Source: an uncultured Bacilli bacterium
Lineage (GTDB): Bacteria > Bacillota_I > Bacilli_A > RF39 > UBA660
DNA length: 32,271 bases
Direction of reading: 5' to 3'
Assembly (NCBI GenBank): GCA_910587065.1
Contig: CAJUMA010000002.1
Location: 1-32,271, forward strand
Of this stretch, positions 8,514-17,170 are shown in pieces; position 1 is the stretch's first letter, and each line of letters begins with the position of its first letter. The notes beneath the pieces are model-generated. The model was not told the origin of the DNA. It made no database searches and saw only the letters and a program-made list of their open reading frames with translations. The position numbers and the translations under genes are program-made.

Positions 8514-8858
8514 ATGAGCGTAAAAATAGATAGAATATCCAGTGAAGTAGGTAAAGTAGTTTCTGAAATAATGTTACTAGAAGCAAGAGATGAAACTTTA
8601 AAACACATTACAGTTACTGGATGTACAGTAACAAATGATTTGAGTTTTGCCAATATTTACTATACTTATATGGGTACTGAATCATTAGAAGATGTGAAAA
8701 AAAACTTGGAAGTTGCAGCACCTTATCTAAGAACAGTACTTGCAAGTAAAATTGAACTTCGTCATACTCCCGAACTAAGATTTTTCTATGATGAATCAAT
8801 TGAATATGGACAAAACATTGAAAGAATAATAAATGAATTACATGAAGAAGAAAAATAA
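8514..8858 (+). CDS. rbfA: Ribosome-binding factor A
   Basis: 114 residues, the usual length. The KH-type fold of this late 30S assembly factor is recognisable from VTVTGCTVTNDLSFANIYYTY-like strands (DLS.A.IY), the helix PYLRTVLASKIELRHTPEL and the ending FFYDESIEYGQNIERII. The start follows an agaggtt site. It is the last gene of the operon: the terminator stem begins inside its final codons. Confidence 0.96.
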   Translation: MSVKIDRISSEVGKVVSEIMLLEARDETLKHITVTGCTVTNDLSFANIYYTYMGTESLEDVKKNLEVAAPYLRTVLASKIELRHTPELRFFYDESIEYGQNIERIINELHEEEK

Positions 8859-8873
8859 TTTCTTCTTTTTTTT
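8847..8873 (+). terminator. Terminator of the rimP-rbfA operon
   Basis: Stem gaagaaa (8847-8853) / tttcttc (8859-8865) followed by eight T residues. It overlaps the rbfA stop codon at 8856-8858. Confidence 0.8.
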
Positions 8874-9016
8874 GATGTAAAGAATTTTAAAATTATGCAA
8901 GTGTCAGTATAGATGAGTAAACAGAAATCATCTAATATAATAAATAAGGGATAAATTAATTATTTTTAATTGATAAAATTGGATAATAAAAAGTAAGTAA
9001 AAACTTTGAGAGATAA

Positions 9017-9284
9017 TTAACATTAAGAGAAAATACTATCTTAAATGAATCATCGACTAATATTTCAGGAGGCAAAAAAGGCTAATTTATCTAACAAGAA
9101 ACTTACTAAAAGAGGAAAATATTTTAATACTAGATGATATAACTTCTAGTTTAGGTAAAGAAATAACTAAAAACGTTTGTAATATTTTAAAAATTTTGAA
9201 AAAAATCATACTATAATTATCGTGACTTATAAAAAAGAATTAATTAATATCGCCGATGAAATTATAAATTTAGATAAAAACTAG
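9017..9284 (+). pseudogene. Decayed ABC transporter ATPase (C-terminal part)
   Basis: The ~490 bases between rbfA and 9351 have no intact gene but contain a broken ABC ATPase. In frame from 9017 one reads ...NESSTNISGGKK, the ABC signature, stopped at 9083. One frame over, from 9082, RLIYLTRNLLKEENILILDD gives the helix and Walker B, followed by ITSSLGKE in place of the D-loop, with a stop at 9214. A third frame from 9204 gives NHTIIIVTYKKELINIADEI, with the H-loop His replaced by Tyr, ending at 9282. Two single-base shifts plus changed D-loop and H-loop show loss of function. The order resembles bacteriocin/peptide exporters of the SGGQKQR type. I cannot identify the N-terminal half upstream. 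Confidence 0.75.
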
Positions 9285-9321
9285 AAAATATATTCCATGT
9301 CTTATCTTTTTCAAACATTCA

Positions 9322-9330
9322 TGTTATAAT
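9322..9330 (+). promoter_or_regulatory. Extended -10 promoter of the metallophosphoesterase gene
   Basis: TGTTATAAT (TG at 9322-9323, TATAAT at 9325-9330) with only a weak -35 (TTATCT at 9302-9307). The start codon is 21 bases downstream of the -10 box and is preceded by a strong gggggt site. Confidence 0.65.
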
Positions 9331-9350
9331 TCTTATAGGGGGTAGATGTT

Positions 9351-10244
9351 ATGTATACAACTTTGAATAAAATTGATGATGAAACAAAAGCCAATGTCAT
9401 AAAAGATTACTTTGATCCAAATTATGACATACGAACGATGAAGAGGAAATATGGTTTATTCCATAATGAAATTTTAGCGATTGTTGGCGATAAAGATTCC
9501 CGAATTGAAGATTATCACGATGGTATAATTGGCAGTGATTCATTTGTCGCGCTTGCTGATACCCATATCGGTTCAATTTATGAAAAGGAAATTTATTATG
9601 ATTGTTTAGCCGATTATTTAACTAATTATGGTATAAGAGATACTATTATAATAGGGGACTTGTTACAAGGAACAATTCCGTCGCTTCAACCTAAATATAA
9701 AAATCCAAATATACAAATAAAACATGCTTTAGATATTATTCCGAATGTTGATAAAACAACTTGGCATATTTTATTTGGAAATCATGATTTACAATTATTA
9801 AATCAAAATTCTAAGTATTATAAAGTTATAAAGTCGCGACCTGATTTTCATATGCTTGGCTTTAGACGTGCTTATATGCTTTGGGGAAAATTACTTTTTT
9901 CTGTTATCCACCCAACAAAAAAATATAAAATATATCCACCGGCTATAAATGCTGATTTTCGTTTGTGTGGGCATAGACACTATATCGAGATTAAAGATAA
10001 TGAAGTTAATTTGCCACCATTTTGTCTTGATACAAGACCATGGGCAAAAGACTCTCCATATCCAGGATTTATTGTAGGAAGAAGATTTAAGGATGAAGTA
10101 GTTTTCTATTATTTAGCATTTGAAGAAAAATTAAAAAAGAATTATACAGCACTGGAAATAAAAGAGATGCGTGAACGAGCTATTAAAGTAACTGAGATGG
10201 GACATGTTTTAAAGTTACCTAATAAAACGGGAGTAAAAAAGTAG
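9351..10244 (+). CDS. Calcineurin-like metallophosphoesterase
   Basis: 297 residues. The metal-binding set is complete: D70-x-H72 (ADTHIGS), GD at 102-103 (IGDLLQG), GNHD at 143-146, His187, and GHRH at 207-210. Members hydrolyse phosphate mono- or diesters; this could be a nuclease or nucleotide phosphatase. The first ~50 residues (FDPNYDIRTMKRKYGLFHNE) resemble a helix-turn-helix, which would suggest DNA or RNA contact, but this is inference. The start is set by the gggggtag site. truB follows seven bases after the stop, so the two genes are probably co-transcribed. No close named homologue comes to mind. Confidence 0.8.
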   Translation: MYTTLNKIDDETKANVIKDYFDPNYDIRTMKRKYGLFHNEILAIVGDKDSRIEDYHDGIIGSDSFVALADTHIGSIYEKEIYYDCLADYLTNYGIRDTIIIGDLLQGTIPSLQPKYKNPNIQIKHALDIIPNVDKTTWHILFGNHDLQLLNQNSKYYKVIKSRPDFHMLGFRRAYMLWGKLLFSVIHPTKKYKIYPPAINADFRLCGHRHYIEIKDNEVNLPPFCLDTRPWAKDSPYPGFIVGRRFKDEVVFYYLAFEEKLKKNYTALEIKEMRERAIKVTEMGHVLKLPNKTGVKK

Positions 10245-10251
10245 GGTAATT

Positions 10252-11094
10252 ATGAATGGAATATTATTATTAAATAAAGATATTAATAAAACTTCTCGTG
10301 ATATAGTGAATGATATATCTCACATACTTAAAACGAAGAAAGTGGGTCATACGGGGACACTTGATCCAATCGCGACAGGTGTTTTAGTTGTTACAGTTGG
10401 AAGGTATACTAAACTTAATGAAGTGTTAATGAGCACTTATAAAGAGTATATAGCTGAATTTAAATTAGGAGTTTTAACCGATACTTTAGATATAACAGGT
10501 AATGTTTTAAAAAGTGAAAACGTTAGTTTAGCAAAAGAAGAAATTAAAAATGCTATAATGTCTTTTCATGGAAGTTACATGCAAAGTGTTCCCCATTATT
10601 CAGCTGTTAAAGTTAACGGTAAAAAACTATATGAATATGCAAGAAATGGGGAACATGTTGACCTTCCAAGCCGCAGTGTTGAAATAAAAGAAATAGAATT
10701 TATAAGTATAAAAGATGATATAGTTAAAATTAGAACTTTAGTTTCAAAAGGAACATATATTAGAAGTTTAATTAGAGATATAGGTGAACACTTGAATACT
10801 TCTGCTACAATGACATCTCTTGTTAGAACAAAACAAGGTAGGTTTGATATTTCAAGCACTTGTACTGTTGATGATATAAGAAATAATAAATATCACTTAC
10901 TTAAAATAGAAGATGTTTTAGATGTTTTTGTTGTTGAAATGAATGAAGATGAATATTTTAAAGTAAAAAATGGCAGTAGAATGTCAGGTAATTATGGAGA
11001 GTGTTTTGTTTTATTTAAATATCATGGAAAAGAAATCAGTTTATATAAAAAAGATAATGATGTTTATCGAAATTACTTAAGCATTGATATTTAG
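10252..11094 (+). CDS. truB: tRNA pseudouridine-55 synthase TruB
   Basis: A 280-residue enzyme that makes pseudouridine 55 in the T-arm of tRNAs. The catalytic Asp38 lies in VGHTGTLDPIATGVL; YKEYIAEFKLGV and the motif GTYIRSLIRDIG at about 168-179 are typical. The C-terminal ~70 residues form a PUA-like RNA-binding end. The start follows taggg. In many Bacillota truB follows rbfA and precedes ribF; here an ABC-ATPase remnant and a phosphoesterase gene intervene and ribF is not seen. Confidence 0.96.
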   Translation: MNGILLLNKDINKTSRDIVNDISHILKTKKVGHTGTLDPIATGVLVVTVGRYTKLNEVLMSTYKEYIAEFKLGVLTDTLDITGNVLKSENVSLAKEEIKNAIMSFHGSYMQSVPHYSAVKVNGKKLYEYARNGEHVDLPSRSVEIKEIEFISIKDDIVKIRTLVSKGTYIRSLIRDIGEHLNTSATMTSLVRTKQGRFDISSTCTVDDIRNNKYHLLKIEDVLDVFVVEMNEDEYFKVKNGSRMSGNYGECFVLFKYHGKEISLYKKDNDVYRNYLSIDI

Positions 11095-11118
11095 TACTAT
11101 ACGACCATTAGTGATTAT

Positions 11119-11355
11119 GTGGGTTTTTGGCACCTTTATTTAAACGCTATAGATAAGGAAGTTACTGGTTTTCGCGACAATATTGTACCAACATATGACT
11201 GTGATTTTATTAAAAGCGTTATCGAAATGGAACCTAATTATACGAGTTGCTATAAAATGCGTGATGTCAACTGGGTGCAACTTTTAACAAATACTCCAGC
11301 CTTTTTAGAAGAAAAAGAAAAAGGATATTCAAAAATCAAAAGAGAAGTGATGTAA
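11119..11355 (+). CDS. Orphan short ORF or gene fragment after truB
   Basis: A frame open from the truB stop (11092-11094) to TAA at 11353-11355 encodes about 86 residues including FWHLYLNAI, PTYDCDFIKSVIEMEPNYTS and MRDVNWVQLL. Codon use (several C-ending codons) and the aromatic-rich sequence look like real protein. The only start, GTG at 11119, has no ribosome site, and no ATG fits. It is in the same frame as truB, separated by one TAG and eight codons. It could be the 3' end of a lost gene; I do not recognise the family. A terminator follows directly. Confidence 0.35.
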   Translation: MGFWHLYLNAIDKEVTGFRDNIVPTYDCDFIKSVIEMEPNYTSCYKMRDVNWVQLLTNTPAFLEEKEKGYSKIKREVM

Positions 11356-11368
11356 AATCGCTTTTTTT
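11346..11368 (+). terminator. Terminator after truB and the orphan fragment
   Basis: Stem agtgat (11346-11351) / atcgct (11357-11362), with one G-T pair and a five-base loop, followed by seven T residues. It includes the stop codon at 11353-11355. Confidence 0.65.
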
Positions 11369-11402
11369 CTTTGCAAAATCATTAAAAATTAAAGCCTTTT
11401 TC

Positions 11403-11432
11403 TTGAAACTAAATAAAAAAAACTGATATAAT
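11403..11432 (+). promoter_or_regulatory. Promoter of ppdK
   Basis: TTGAAA (11403-11408), an 18-base spacer and a perfect TATAAT (11427-11432). The start codon lies 26 bases beyond, after an agaaagga ribosome site. This is one of the best promoter matches in the window. Confidence 0.75.
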
Positions 11433-11458
11433 ATTATCATATAAGAAAGGATGATTAC

Positions 11459-14077
11459 ATGAAGTATGTATATTTATTTACTGAAGGAAATGCTGATATG
11501 CGTAACCTTCTTGGTGGTAAGGGTGCAAATCTTGCTGAAATGACTAATATTGGTCTTCCAGTTCCTCAAGGATTCACAATTACTACTGAAGCATGTACTA
11601 AGTATTATGAAGATGGAAGAGAAATTAATGATGAAATTCAATCTCAAATAAACGAGTATATAGAAAAAATGGAGAGTATTACTGGAAAGAAATTTGGTGA
11701 CAAAGAAAATCCTTTATTAGTTTCCGTTCGTTCAGGAGCAAGAGCAAGTATGCCAGGTATGATGGATACAATTCTAAATCTTGGTTTAAATGAAGATGTC
11801 GTAGAAACATTAGCTGAAAAATCTAATAATCCAAGATGGGCATGGGATTGCTATAGAAGATTTATTCAAATGTATTCTGACGTTGTAATGGAAGTCGGAA
11901 AAAAATACTTTGAAGAATTAATTGATAAAATGAAACAAGAAAAGGGAGTTACTCAAGATGTTGAGTTAACTGCTGAAGATTTGAAAGAACTTGCAAGTCA
12001 GTTTAAAGCAGAATATAAAGAAAAACTAGGTTGCGATTTCCCAAGTGATCCAAAGGAACAATTAATGGGCGCTATTAAAGCTGTTTTCCGTTCATGGGAT
12101 AATCCAAGAGCGAATGTTTATAGAAGAGATAATGATATTCCTTATTCATGGGGAACTGCTGTAAATGTTCAATCTATGGCATTCGGTAACATGGGTGATG
12201 ACTGTGGTACAGGTGTTGCCTTCACAAGAGACCCCGCTACTGGAGAAAAAGGATTATTTGGAGAATTCTTAACAAATGCTCAAGGTGAAGATGTTGTTGC
12301 AGGAGTTCGCACACCAATGAAAATTGCTGAAATGGAAACTAAATTCCCCGAAGCATTTGAACAATTTAAGCAAGTTTGTGAAACTCTAGAAAATCATTAT
12401 CGTGATATGCAAGATATGGAATTTACTGTTGAACATGGTAAACTTTATATGCTACAAACTAGAAATGGTAAACGTACTGCTCAAGCAGCATTAAAAATTG
12501 CATGTGACTTGGTTGATGAAGGAATGCGTACCGAAGAAGAAGCTGTTCTAATGATAGATCCAAGAAACTTAGATACACTTTTACATCCTCAATTTGATGT
12601 AAATGAGCTTAAGAAAGCTACACCTATTGGTGCTGGATTAGGAGCATCTCCTGGAGCTGCTTGTGGGCGTGTAGTATTTACTGCTGAAGATGCAGTTAAA
12701 TGGGCTGAAAAAGGAGAAAAAGTTATCTTAGTTAGACTTGAAACTAGTCCAGAAGATATCACTGGTATGAAAGCTGCTCAAGGTATTTTAACTGTTCGTG
12801 GTGGTATGACTAGTCATGCAGCCGTAGTTGCTCGTGGTATGGGTGAATGCTGTGTTTCAGGTTGTGGCGAAATTGCTATGGACGAAGCAAATAAGAAATT
12901 TACTCTAGCTGGTAAAACATTCCATGAAGGAGATACAATCTCAATTGATGGAACAACTGGAAAAATCTATGATGGTGTAATTCCAACCGTTGATGCTGTA
13001 ATTGCTGGTGAATTCGGTCGTGTTATGGAATGGGCTGATAAGTACCGTAAATTAGGAGTAAGAACTAATGCTGATACTCCAAAAGATACTGCTAAAGCAA
13101 TTGAACTAGGTGCAGAAGGTATTGGCCTTTGTCGTACAGAACACATGTTCTTTGATGAACAAAGAATATTCAATTTAAGAAAAATGATTCTTTCGGAAAC
13201 AGTTGAAGATCGTACTAAATACTTAGATTTACTTATACCTTATCAAAAAGGTGACTTTAAAGCTATGTATAAGGAACTAAAAGGTTTACCAATGACAGTT
13301 CGTTATTTAGATCCACCTTTACATGAGTTTATTCCAAAAACTGATGCTGAGATGAAAGAATTAGCTGATGCAATGGGTGTTACTGTTGAACATGTTAAAG
13401 TAAAATGTGATGAATTACATGAATTTAATCCAATGATGGGACATCGTGGATGTCGACTAGCAGTAACTTATCCAGAAATCGCTCGTATGCAAACTCGTGC
13501 TTTAATGGAAGCTGCTATTGAAGTAGTGAAGGAAGACGGATACGAAATTGTTCCTGAAATAATGATTCCATTAGTTGGAGAAGTTAAGGAACTTAAATAT
13601 GTTAAAGATATTGTTGTTGAAACAGCAGAAAAAGTTAAAGAAGAAAAAAACTCAAATATGGAATACCATATTGGTACAATGATTGAAATTCCAAGAGCAG
13701 CTATAACAGCTGACGAAATAGCTAAAGAAGCTGAGTTCTTCTCATTTGGTACGAATGACTTAACACAAATGACTTTTGGCTTCTCAAGAGATGATGCAGG
13801 TAAGTTCCTAAATTCTTACTATGACACTAAGATTTATGAAAATGATCCATTTGCAAAAATTGATCAAGTTGGTGTAGGTTCTTTAGTTAAAATGGCTGTT
13901 GAACTTGGTAAGAAAACAAGACCAAATATAAAATTAGGAATATGTGGAGAACATGGTGGAGATCCATCAAGTGTTGAATTCTGTCACTCTGTTGGACTAA
14001 ACTATGTTTCATGTTCACCATTTAGAGTTCCTATAGCTCGTCTTGCTGCTGCACAAGCTGCTATTAAAACAAAATAA
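11459..14077 (+). CDS. ppdK: Pyruvate, phosphate dikinase
   Basis: An 872-residue enzyme interconverting pyruvate + ATP + Pi and PEP + AMP + PPi. An ATP-grasp N-terminal domain (LLGGKGANLAEMTNIGLPVP at 17-36; SVRSGARASMPGMMDT at 89-104) is followed by the phosphohistidine swivel domain with GGMTSHAAVVARGMG, His453 being the carrier. The C-terminal TIM-barrel PEP/pyruvate domain has LCRTEHMFF and GICGEHGGDPSS. The length is that of clostridial PpdK. It is monocistronic, with its own promoter and terminator. In fermentative bacteria the PPi-dependent direction can replace pyruvate kinase; direction here is inference. Confidence 0.98.
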   Translation: MKYVYLFTEGNADMRNLLGGKGANLAEMTNIGLPVPQGFTITTEACTKYYEDGREINDEIQSQINEYIEKMESITGKKFGDKENPLLVSVRSGARASMPGMMDTILNLGLNEDVVETLAEKSNNPRWAWDCYRRFIQMYSDVVMEVGKKYFEELIDKMKQEKGVTQDVELTAEDLKELASQFKAEYKEKLGCDFPSDPKEQLMGAIKAVFRSWDNPRANVYRRDNDIPYSWGTAVNVQSMAFGNMGDDCGTGVAFTRDPATGEKGLFGEFLTNAQGEDVVAGVRTPMKIAEMETKFPEAFEQFKQVCETLENHYRDMQDMEFTVEHGKLYMLQTRNGKRTAQAALKIACDLVDEGMRTEEEAVLMIDPRNLDTLLHPQFDVNELKKATPIGAGLGASPGAACGRVVFTAEDAVKWAEKGEKVILVRLETSPEDITGMKAAQGILTVRGGMTSHAAVVARGMGECCVSGCGEIAMDEANKKFTLAGKTFHEGDTISIDGTTGKIYDGVIPTVDAVIAGEFGRVMEWADKYRKLGVRTNADTPKDTAKAIELGAEGIGLCRTEHMFFDEQRIFNLRKMILSETVEDRTKYLDLLIPYQKGDFKAMYKELKGLPMTVRYLDPPLHEFIPKTDAEMKELADAMGVTVEHVKVKCDELHEFNPMMGHRGCRLAVTYPEIARMQTRALMEAAIEVVKEDGYEIVPEIMIPLVGEVKELKYVKDIVVETAEKVKEEKNSNMEYHIGTMIEIPRAAITADEIAKEAEFFSFGTNDLTQMTFGFSRDDAGKFLNSYYDTKIYENDPFAKIDQVGVGSLVKMAVELGKKTRPNIKLGICGEHGGDPSSVEFCHSVGLNYVSCSPFRVPIARLAAAQAAIKTK

Positions 14078-14095
14078 TTAAACTGAAATTTAATT

Positions 14096-14138
14096 AAGAC
14101 TAAGATACCTAATTTGTAAATCTTAGTCTTCTTTATTT
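14096..14138 (+). terminator. Terminator of ppdK
   Basis: A perfect 11-base stem, aagactaagat (14096-14106) / atcttagtctt (14120-14130), followed by ctttattt. Confidence 0.85.
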
Positions 14139-14176
14139 GAAAATTAACTTTGGAAATAGAATTTTTTAAGTGCGTA

Positions 14177-14185
14177 TGTTATAAT
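14177..14185 (+). promoter_or_regulatory. Extended -10 promoter of the lipoprotein gene
   Basis: TGTTATAAT (TG at 14177-14178, TATAAT at 14180-14185). No clear -35. The start codon is 20 bases downstream after taggagga. Confidence 0.6.
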
Positions 14186-14204
14186 TAAACTATAGGAGGA
14201 TTAT

Positions 14205-14714
14205 ATGAAAAAGTTTAAATTATTTATGGCCATTGCCGTTGTATTTACAGCAACATTTATGACTGGATGTGAAAAGCCAAAAGATGATGTTAAAGAAAAT
14301 ACAGAACAAAAACAAGAAGAAAATACTGTTGCTCAAACTTTAGGCAGACAATTTGAGAGTGAAATAGAAAATGAAAAGGATATTGAAAAAGTTGCTAAAA
14401 AAATAGCTGAAAATGAAATCCTTGAAATAAGTGTTGATGCATCTCAAGTTAAGAGTGGAGACTACCTTAGTGGTTTCCAAAAAGAGATTAAAGATTTCAA
14501 AAATGCCTATGTAATTAGACCAATGATTGGAACTATTCCATTTATTGCTTATATTTTTGAAGTTGAAAATTCTAGCGAGTTTGCTGAAGAGTTAAAGTCT
14601 AGTGCTGATTTAAGATGGAACATCTGTACAGAAGCAGACGAAATGCATGTTGTTGTGCGTGGAGATTATGTCTTCTTTGTTATGTCACCAAAGAATTTTG
14701 AACAAGAAGAATAA
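14205..14714 (+). CDS. Predicted lipoprotein of unknown function
   Basis: 169 residues. A type II signal peptide MKKFKLFMAIAVV... ends in the lipobox FMTGC, so Cys22 would be lipidated and the protein held at the outer face of the membrane. A linker rich in Lys, Glu and Asn (23-~45) follows, then a small globular domain of ~120 residues with no motif I recognise. The start follows a strong ggagga site. The acyltransferase gene starts five bases after its stop and lacks a site of its own outside this gene's 3' end, so the two are probably translationally coupled. Confidence 0.85.
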   Translation: MKKFKLFMAIAVVFTATFMTGCEKPKDDVKENTEQKQEENTVAQTLGRQFESEIENEKDIEKVAKKIAENEILEISVDASQVKSGDYLSGFQKEIKDFKNAYVIRPMIGTIPFIAYIFEVENSSEFAEELKSSADLRWNICTEADEMHVVVRGDYVFFVMSPKNFEQEE

Positions 14715-14719
14715 ACTTT

Positions 14720-15664
14720 ATGAAAAATAAAAAAAGCATAATGGCTGTATCAGCCATGCTTATTCTGATTTATCACTTATGGATTAATATTACTAATTCA
14801 ACTATTGAAGTATATTTAAGACAACTATGTGTTACTGGAGTAGATTTATTTTTCTTTGTTTCAGCATATTCAATTGCAAATAGAAAAAATATTAACTATA
14901 AAAGTTTTATAAGTAATAGATTTAAAAATATTTATTTTAAGTTTTTTATTTTTTCAATTATTGGAGCTTTTTATCTTAAATGGAGTTTAGAAAAATTTTT
15001 CAAAATTATTATTGGTATTCAATTAATTGAAAGAGGTGGAGGGTCATTTTTATGGTTTTTGCCAGGGGTAATGTTAGTTTATTTTATCTTACCTCTTTAT
15101 AGAAAAATAGATGAAAAATATCCTAAAATAGTGCCTTTTTTTGCAATAATAATTTATTTATTAAGTTCCATTAGTCTTAGTTTATTTACAAATATTAAAG
15201 CACTATTTATTTTGCTAAATAGAATACCTATTATTTTACTTGGTTATTATTTTGCAAAATATAAAATAATTGAAAAGTTATCTAAAAATAAAAGTATTTA
15301 TTTTTTAGTTTTAATTATTACGTTAATTAGTGGAATTTTAATTTCCTATTATGGTTATATAAATCACTTTAGAGTAGAATGGCTAAGAGATATATTATAT
15401 ATATTATTAATTCCTCTAAATATTGGTTTAATATTATTACTAAATAAAATAAATGAAAATAAAGTTATTAAGTTACTTAGCTCAATAACTCTTGAATTAT
15501 ATGCCCTTCAAATGATTTTTGGTTTTAAAATTGCCAATTACATTTATAAAGTGATTAATTTAAAATTATTAAGTAATATTATAACCATATGTGTGCTGAT
15601 TTTATTTTCATTAATAGTTAATTACATTTTAAAAAAAGTACCAAAACTAGTTAGGAAAAACTAG
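14720..15664 (+). CDS. Acyltransferase family 3 membrane protein
   Basis: 314 residues, about ten membrane helices. It fits the acyltransferase_3/OatA-like family, which O-acetylates cell-wall or exported glycans using cytosolic acyl donors. The family His is in LIYHLW (about residue 18), and GVDLFFFVSAYSIA is the typical next helix. FLWFLPGVMLVYFILPLY and RIPIILLGYYFAKY are later family blocks. It lacks the extracellular SGNH domain of full OatA. It is coupled to the lipoprotein gene upstream, so the pair may act together on an envelope polymer; the acceptor is unknown. Confidence 0.8.
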   Translation: MKNKKSIMAVSAMLILIYHLWINITNSTIEVYLRQLCVTGVDLFFFVSAYSIANRKNINYKSFISNRFKNIYFKFFIFSIIGAFYLKWSLEKFFKIIIGIQLIERGGGSFLWFLPGVMLVYFILPLYRKIDEKYPKIVPFFAIIIYLLSSISLSLFTNIKALFILLNRIPIILLGYYFAKYKIIEKLSKNKSIYFLVLIITLISGILISYYGYINHFRVEWLRDILYILLIPLNIGLILLLNKINENKVIKLLSSITLELYALQMIFGFKIANYIYKVINLKLLSNIITICVLILFSLIVNYILKKVPKLVRKN

Positions 15665-15671
15665 TTTTTTT
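15643..15671 (+). terminator. Terminator of the lipoprotein/acyltransferase unit
   Basis: Stem aaaactag (15643-15650) / ctagtttt (15661-15668) with a T tract to 15671. It overlaps the TAG stop at 15662-15664. Confidence 0.7.
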
Positions 15672-15700
15672 CTAAACAAATTTAATTTTTATCGTTCAAT

Positions 15701-15729
15701 TTGCCTTTTTTACAGTTATTTAGTAAAAT
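15701..15729 (+). promoter_or_regulatory. Promoter of the transglutaminase-like/kinase-like unit
   Basis: TTGCCT (15701-15706), a 17-base spacer, TAAAAT (15724-15729). The start codon is 32 bases downstream, after aaaggg. Confidence 0.6.
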
Positions 15730-15760
15730 AACATAGAAATTATTAGTTAAAGGGATTATT

Positions 15761-17167
15761 ATGGAAAAATTAGAAATAGAAATAGTTAAATTTTTAAATA
15801 AATGTGATTCAAACTTCAAAACTGGTATTTATAACTATAATGATGTAAAAAAAGCTCAAGAACTTTTATGTGAATTAAAAAAGAGTCCTAATCAAAAGAA
15901 CGCCATTTATCGTGCATTTAAAGACAAGTTAGAAATAATTGTAGAGATGCATAATAGCATTGAAAATGAGTTTTTCTATTTTGATCAAAAAATTAGTATA
16001 GCCGATTATATAATCAGTATAATTAAAGAAAAAAGATTAGTCGATCCTAAACTTATTATTCGATTTGCTTACTTAGAATTGTGCAAGTATCTGTATTATG
16101 ATATATCTTATACTAAAATAACTGATGTTAGTATCAAAGAAATAATTGTTAATACACCAGTTAATCCCAAAACCACAAAAATATTTTCATATATTGTTTG
16201 CAGTCAATGGTTACAATTACTTGAATATATTCTTGCTCCGTTTGGAATAAAAGTAAAAAAGATGACTCGAGAGGGAGAATATCATACTTGGGGAGAAATC
16301 GATTTAAATAATGGAGAAATTGTCATATTAGATGGAACAGACTATATAAATAGTTCAATAGATTTAAGTAACGCTAAATCAACAAGTCCAACAAAAGGTT
16401 TTATAGTTCTTCCAGACTCATACTCTGGTTTAAAATTTCAAGATTTATACAATAAAGAAAATTATAAAAATATATTAGCTGAAATTTCAAAATATTATGA
16501 TATAAATCGAGAATTAGATACCAGCTTAGGGATTATAAAAAAAGGAGTTTATCCAATAGAAGAATTGTTAGATAATAATCCATTATTTAATCACACTAAT
16601 AGTTGTATTCATAATACTGAGTATCTTAAAAGTTATCTTAAAAATGTAAAAAATTTTATATTAGAAAGACCAATACCTAAAAATATAGATGGTTATGAAA
16701 TTTATGCATATTATCATATGTTCATTAAAAGACTTCCTAAAAATGTTCGAGGGAATATTTCTATGAAAACATTGTATGTTGATACTTATGAATATACTCA
16801 AACAAGATTGAGAAGAAAATACTTAAAGACGGATCGTGAATACTTAGAATACTTACAAGAACTAGTTTATAGTAGATATTATCACTATCTAAATAATAAT
16901 ATTGATAATAATTTTTTCTCTTCACTAAAAGACGGATCAATTTCGGGTGAAGAATTAACTTCTGAAATATTGAAACAAGAATTAAAAATAGCTGAAATAA
17001 ATAGACGACTAAACCCATATTATGCGATAAATGAATTAGTTATTTACAGTCCTGAAGGAAATGAAGATGAAGAATTTTATCAATTATATGAACCAGCTGT
17101 CGGTAGAAAGACATTTGAAACTTTTGAATCCGAATTAGAGTATAAGAAATTAAATAGGATCATTTAA
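15761..17167 (+). CDS. Cytosolic protein with transglutaminase-like domain
   Basis: 468 residues, no signal peptide or membrane helix. A helical N-terminus (1-~95) is followed by a segment ordered like the transglutaminase/cysteine-protease fold: Cys147 in YIVCSQWLQLLEYIL, 'APFGIKV', His175 in EYHTWGEI and Asp191 in GEIVILDGTDY. This gives a complete Cys-His-Asp triad at the usual spacing. Residues ~200-468 are charged and largely helical, with no domain I recognise. Family members cross-link, deamidate or cleave peptides, or are inactive binding modules. It is followed three bases after the stop by a kinase-like gene, so the two proteins are made together. Fold assignment is by motif; function is unknown. 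Confidence 0.65.
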   Translation: MEKLEIEIVKFLNKCDSNFKTGIYNYNDVKKAQELLCELKKSPNQKNAIYRAFKDKLEIIVEMHNSIENEFFYFDQKISIADYIISIIKEKRLVDPKLIIRFAYLELCKYLYYDISYTKITDVSIKEIIVNTPVNPKTTKIFSYIVCSQWLQLLEYILAPFGIKVKKMTREGEYHTWGEIDLNNGEIVILDGTDYINSSIDLSNAKSTSPTKGFIVLPDSYSGLKFQDLYNKENYKNILAEISKYYDINRELDTSLGIIKKGVYPIEELLDNNPLFNHTNSCIHNTEYLKSYLKNVKNFILERPIPKNIDGYEIYAYYHMFIKRLPKNVRGNISMKTLYVDTYEYTQTRLRRKYLKTDREYLEYLQELVYSRYYHYLNNNIDNNFFSSLKDGSISGEELTSEILKQELKIAEINRRLNPYYAINELVIYSPEGNEDEEFYQLYEPAVGRKTFETFESELEYKKLNRII

Positions 17168-17170
17168 CAT

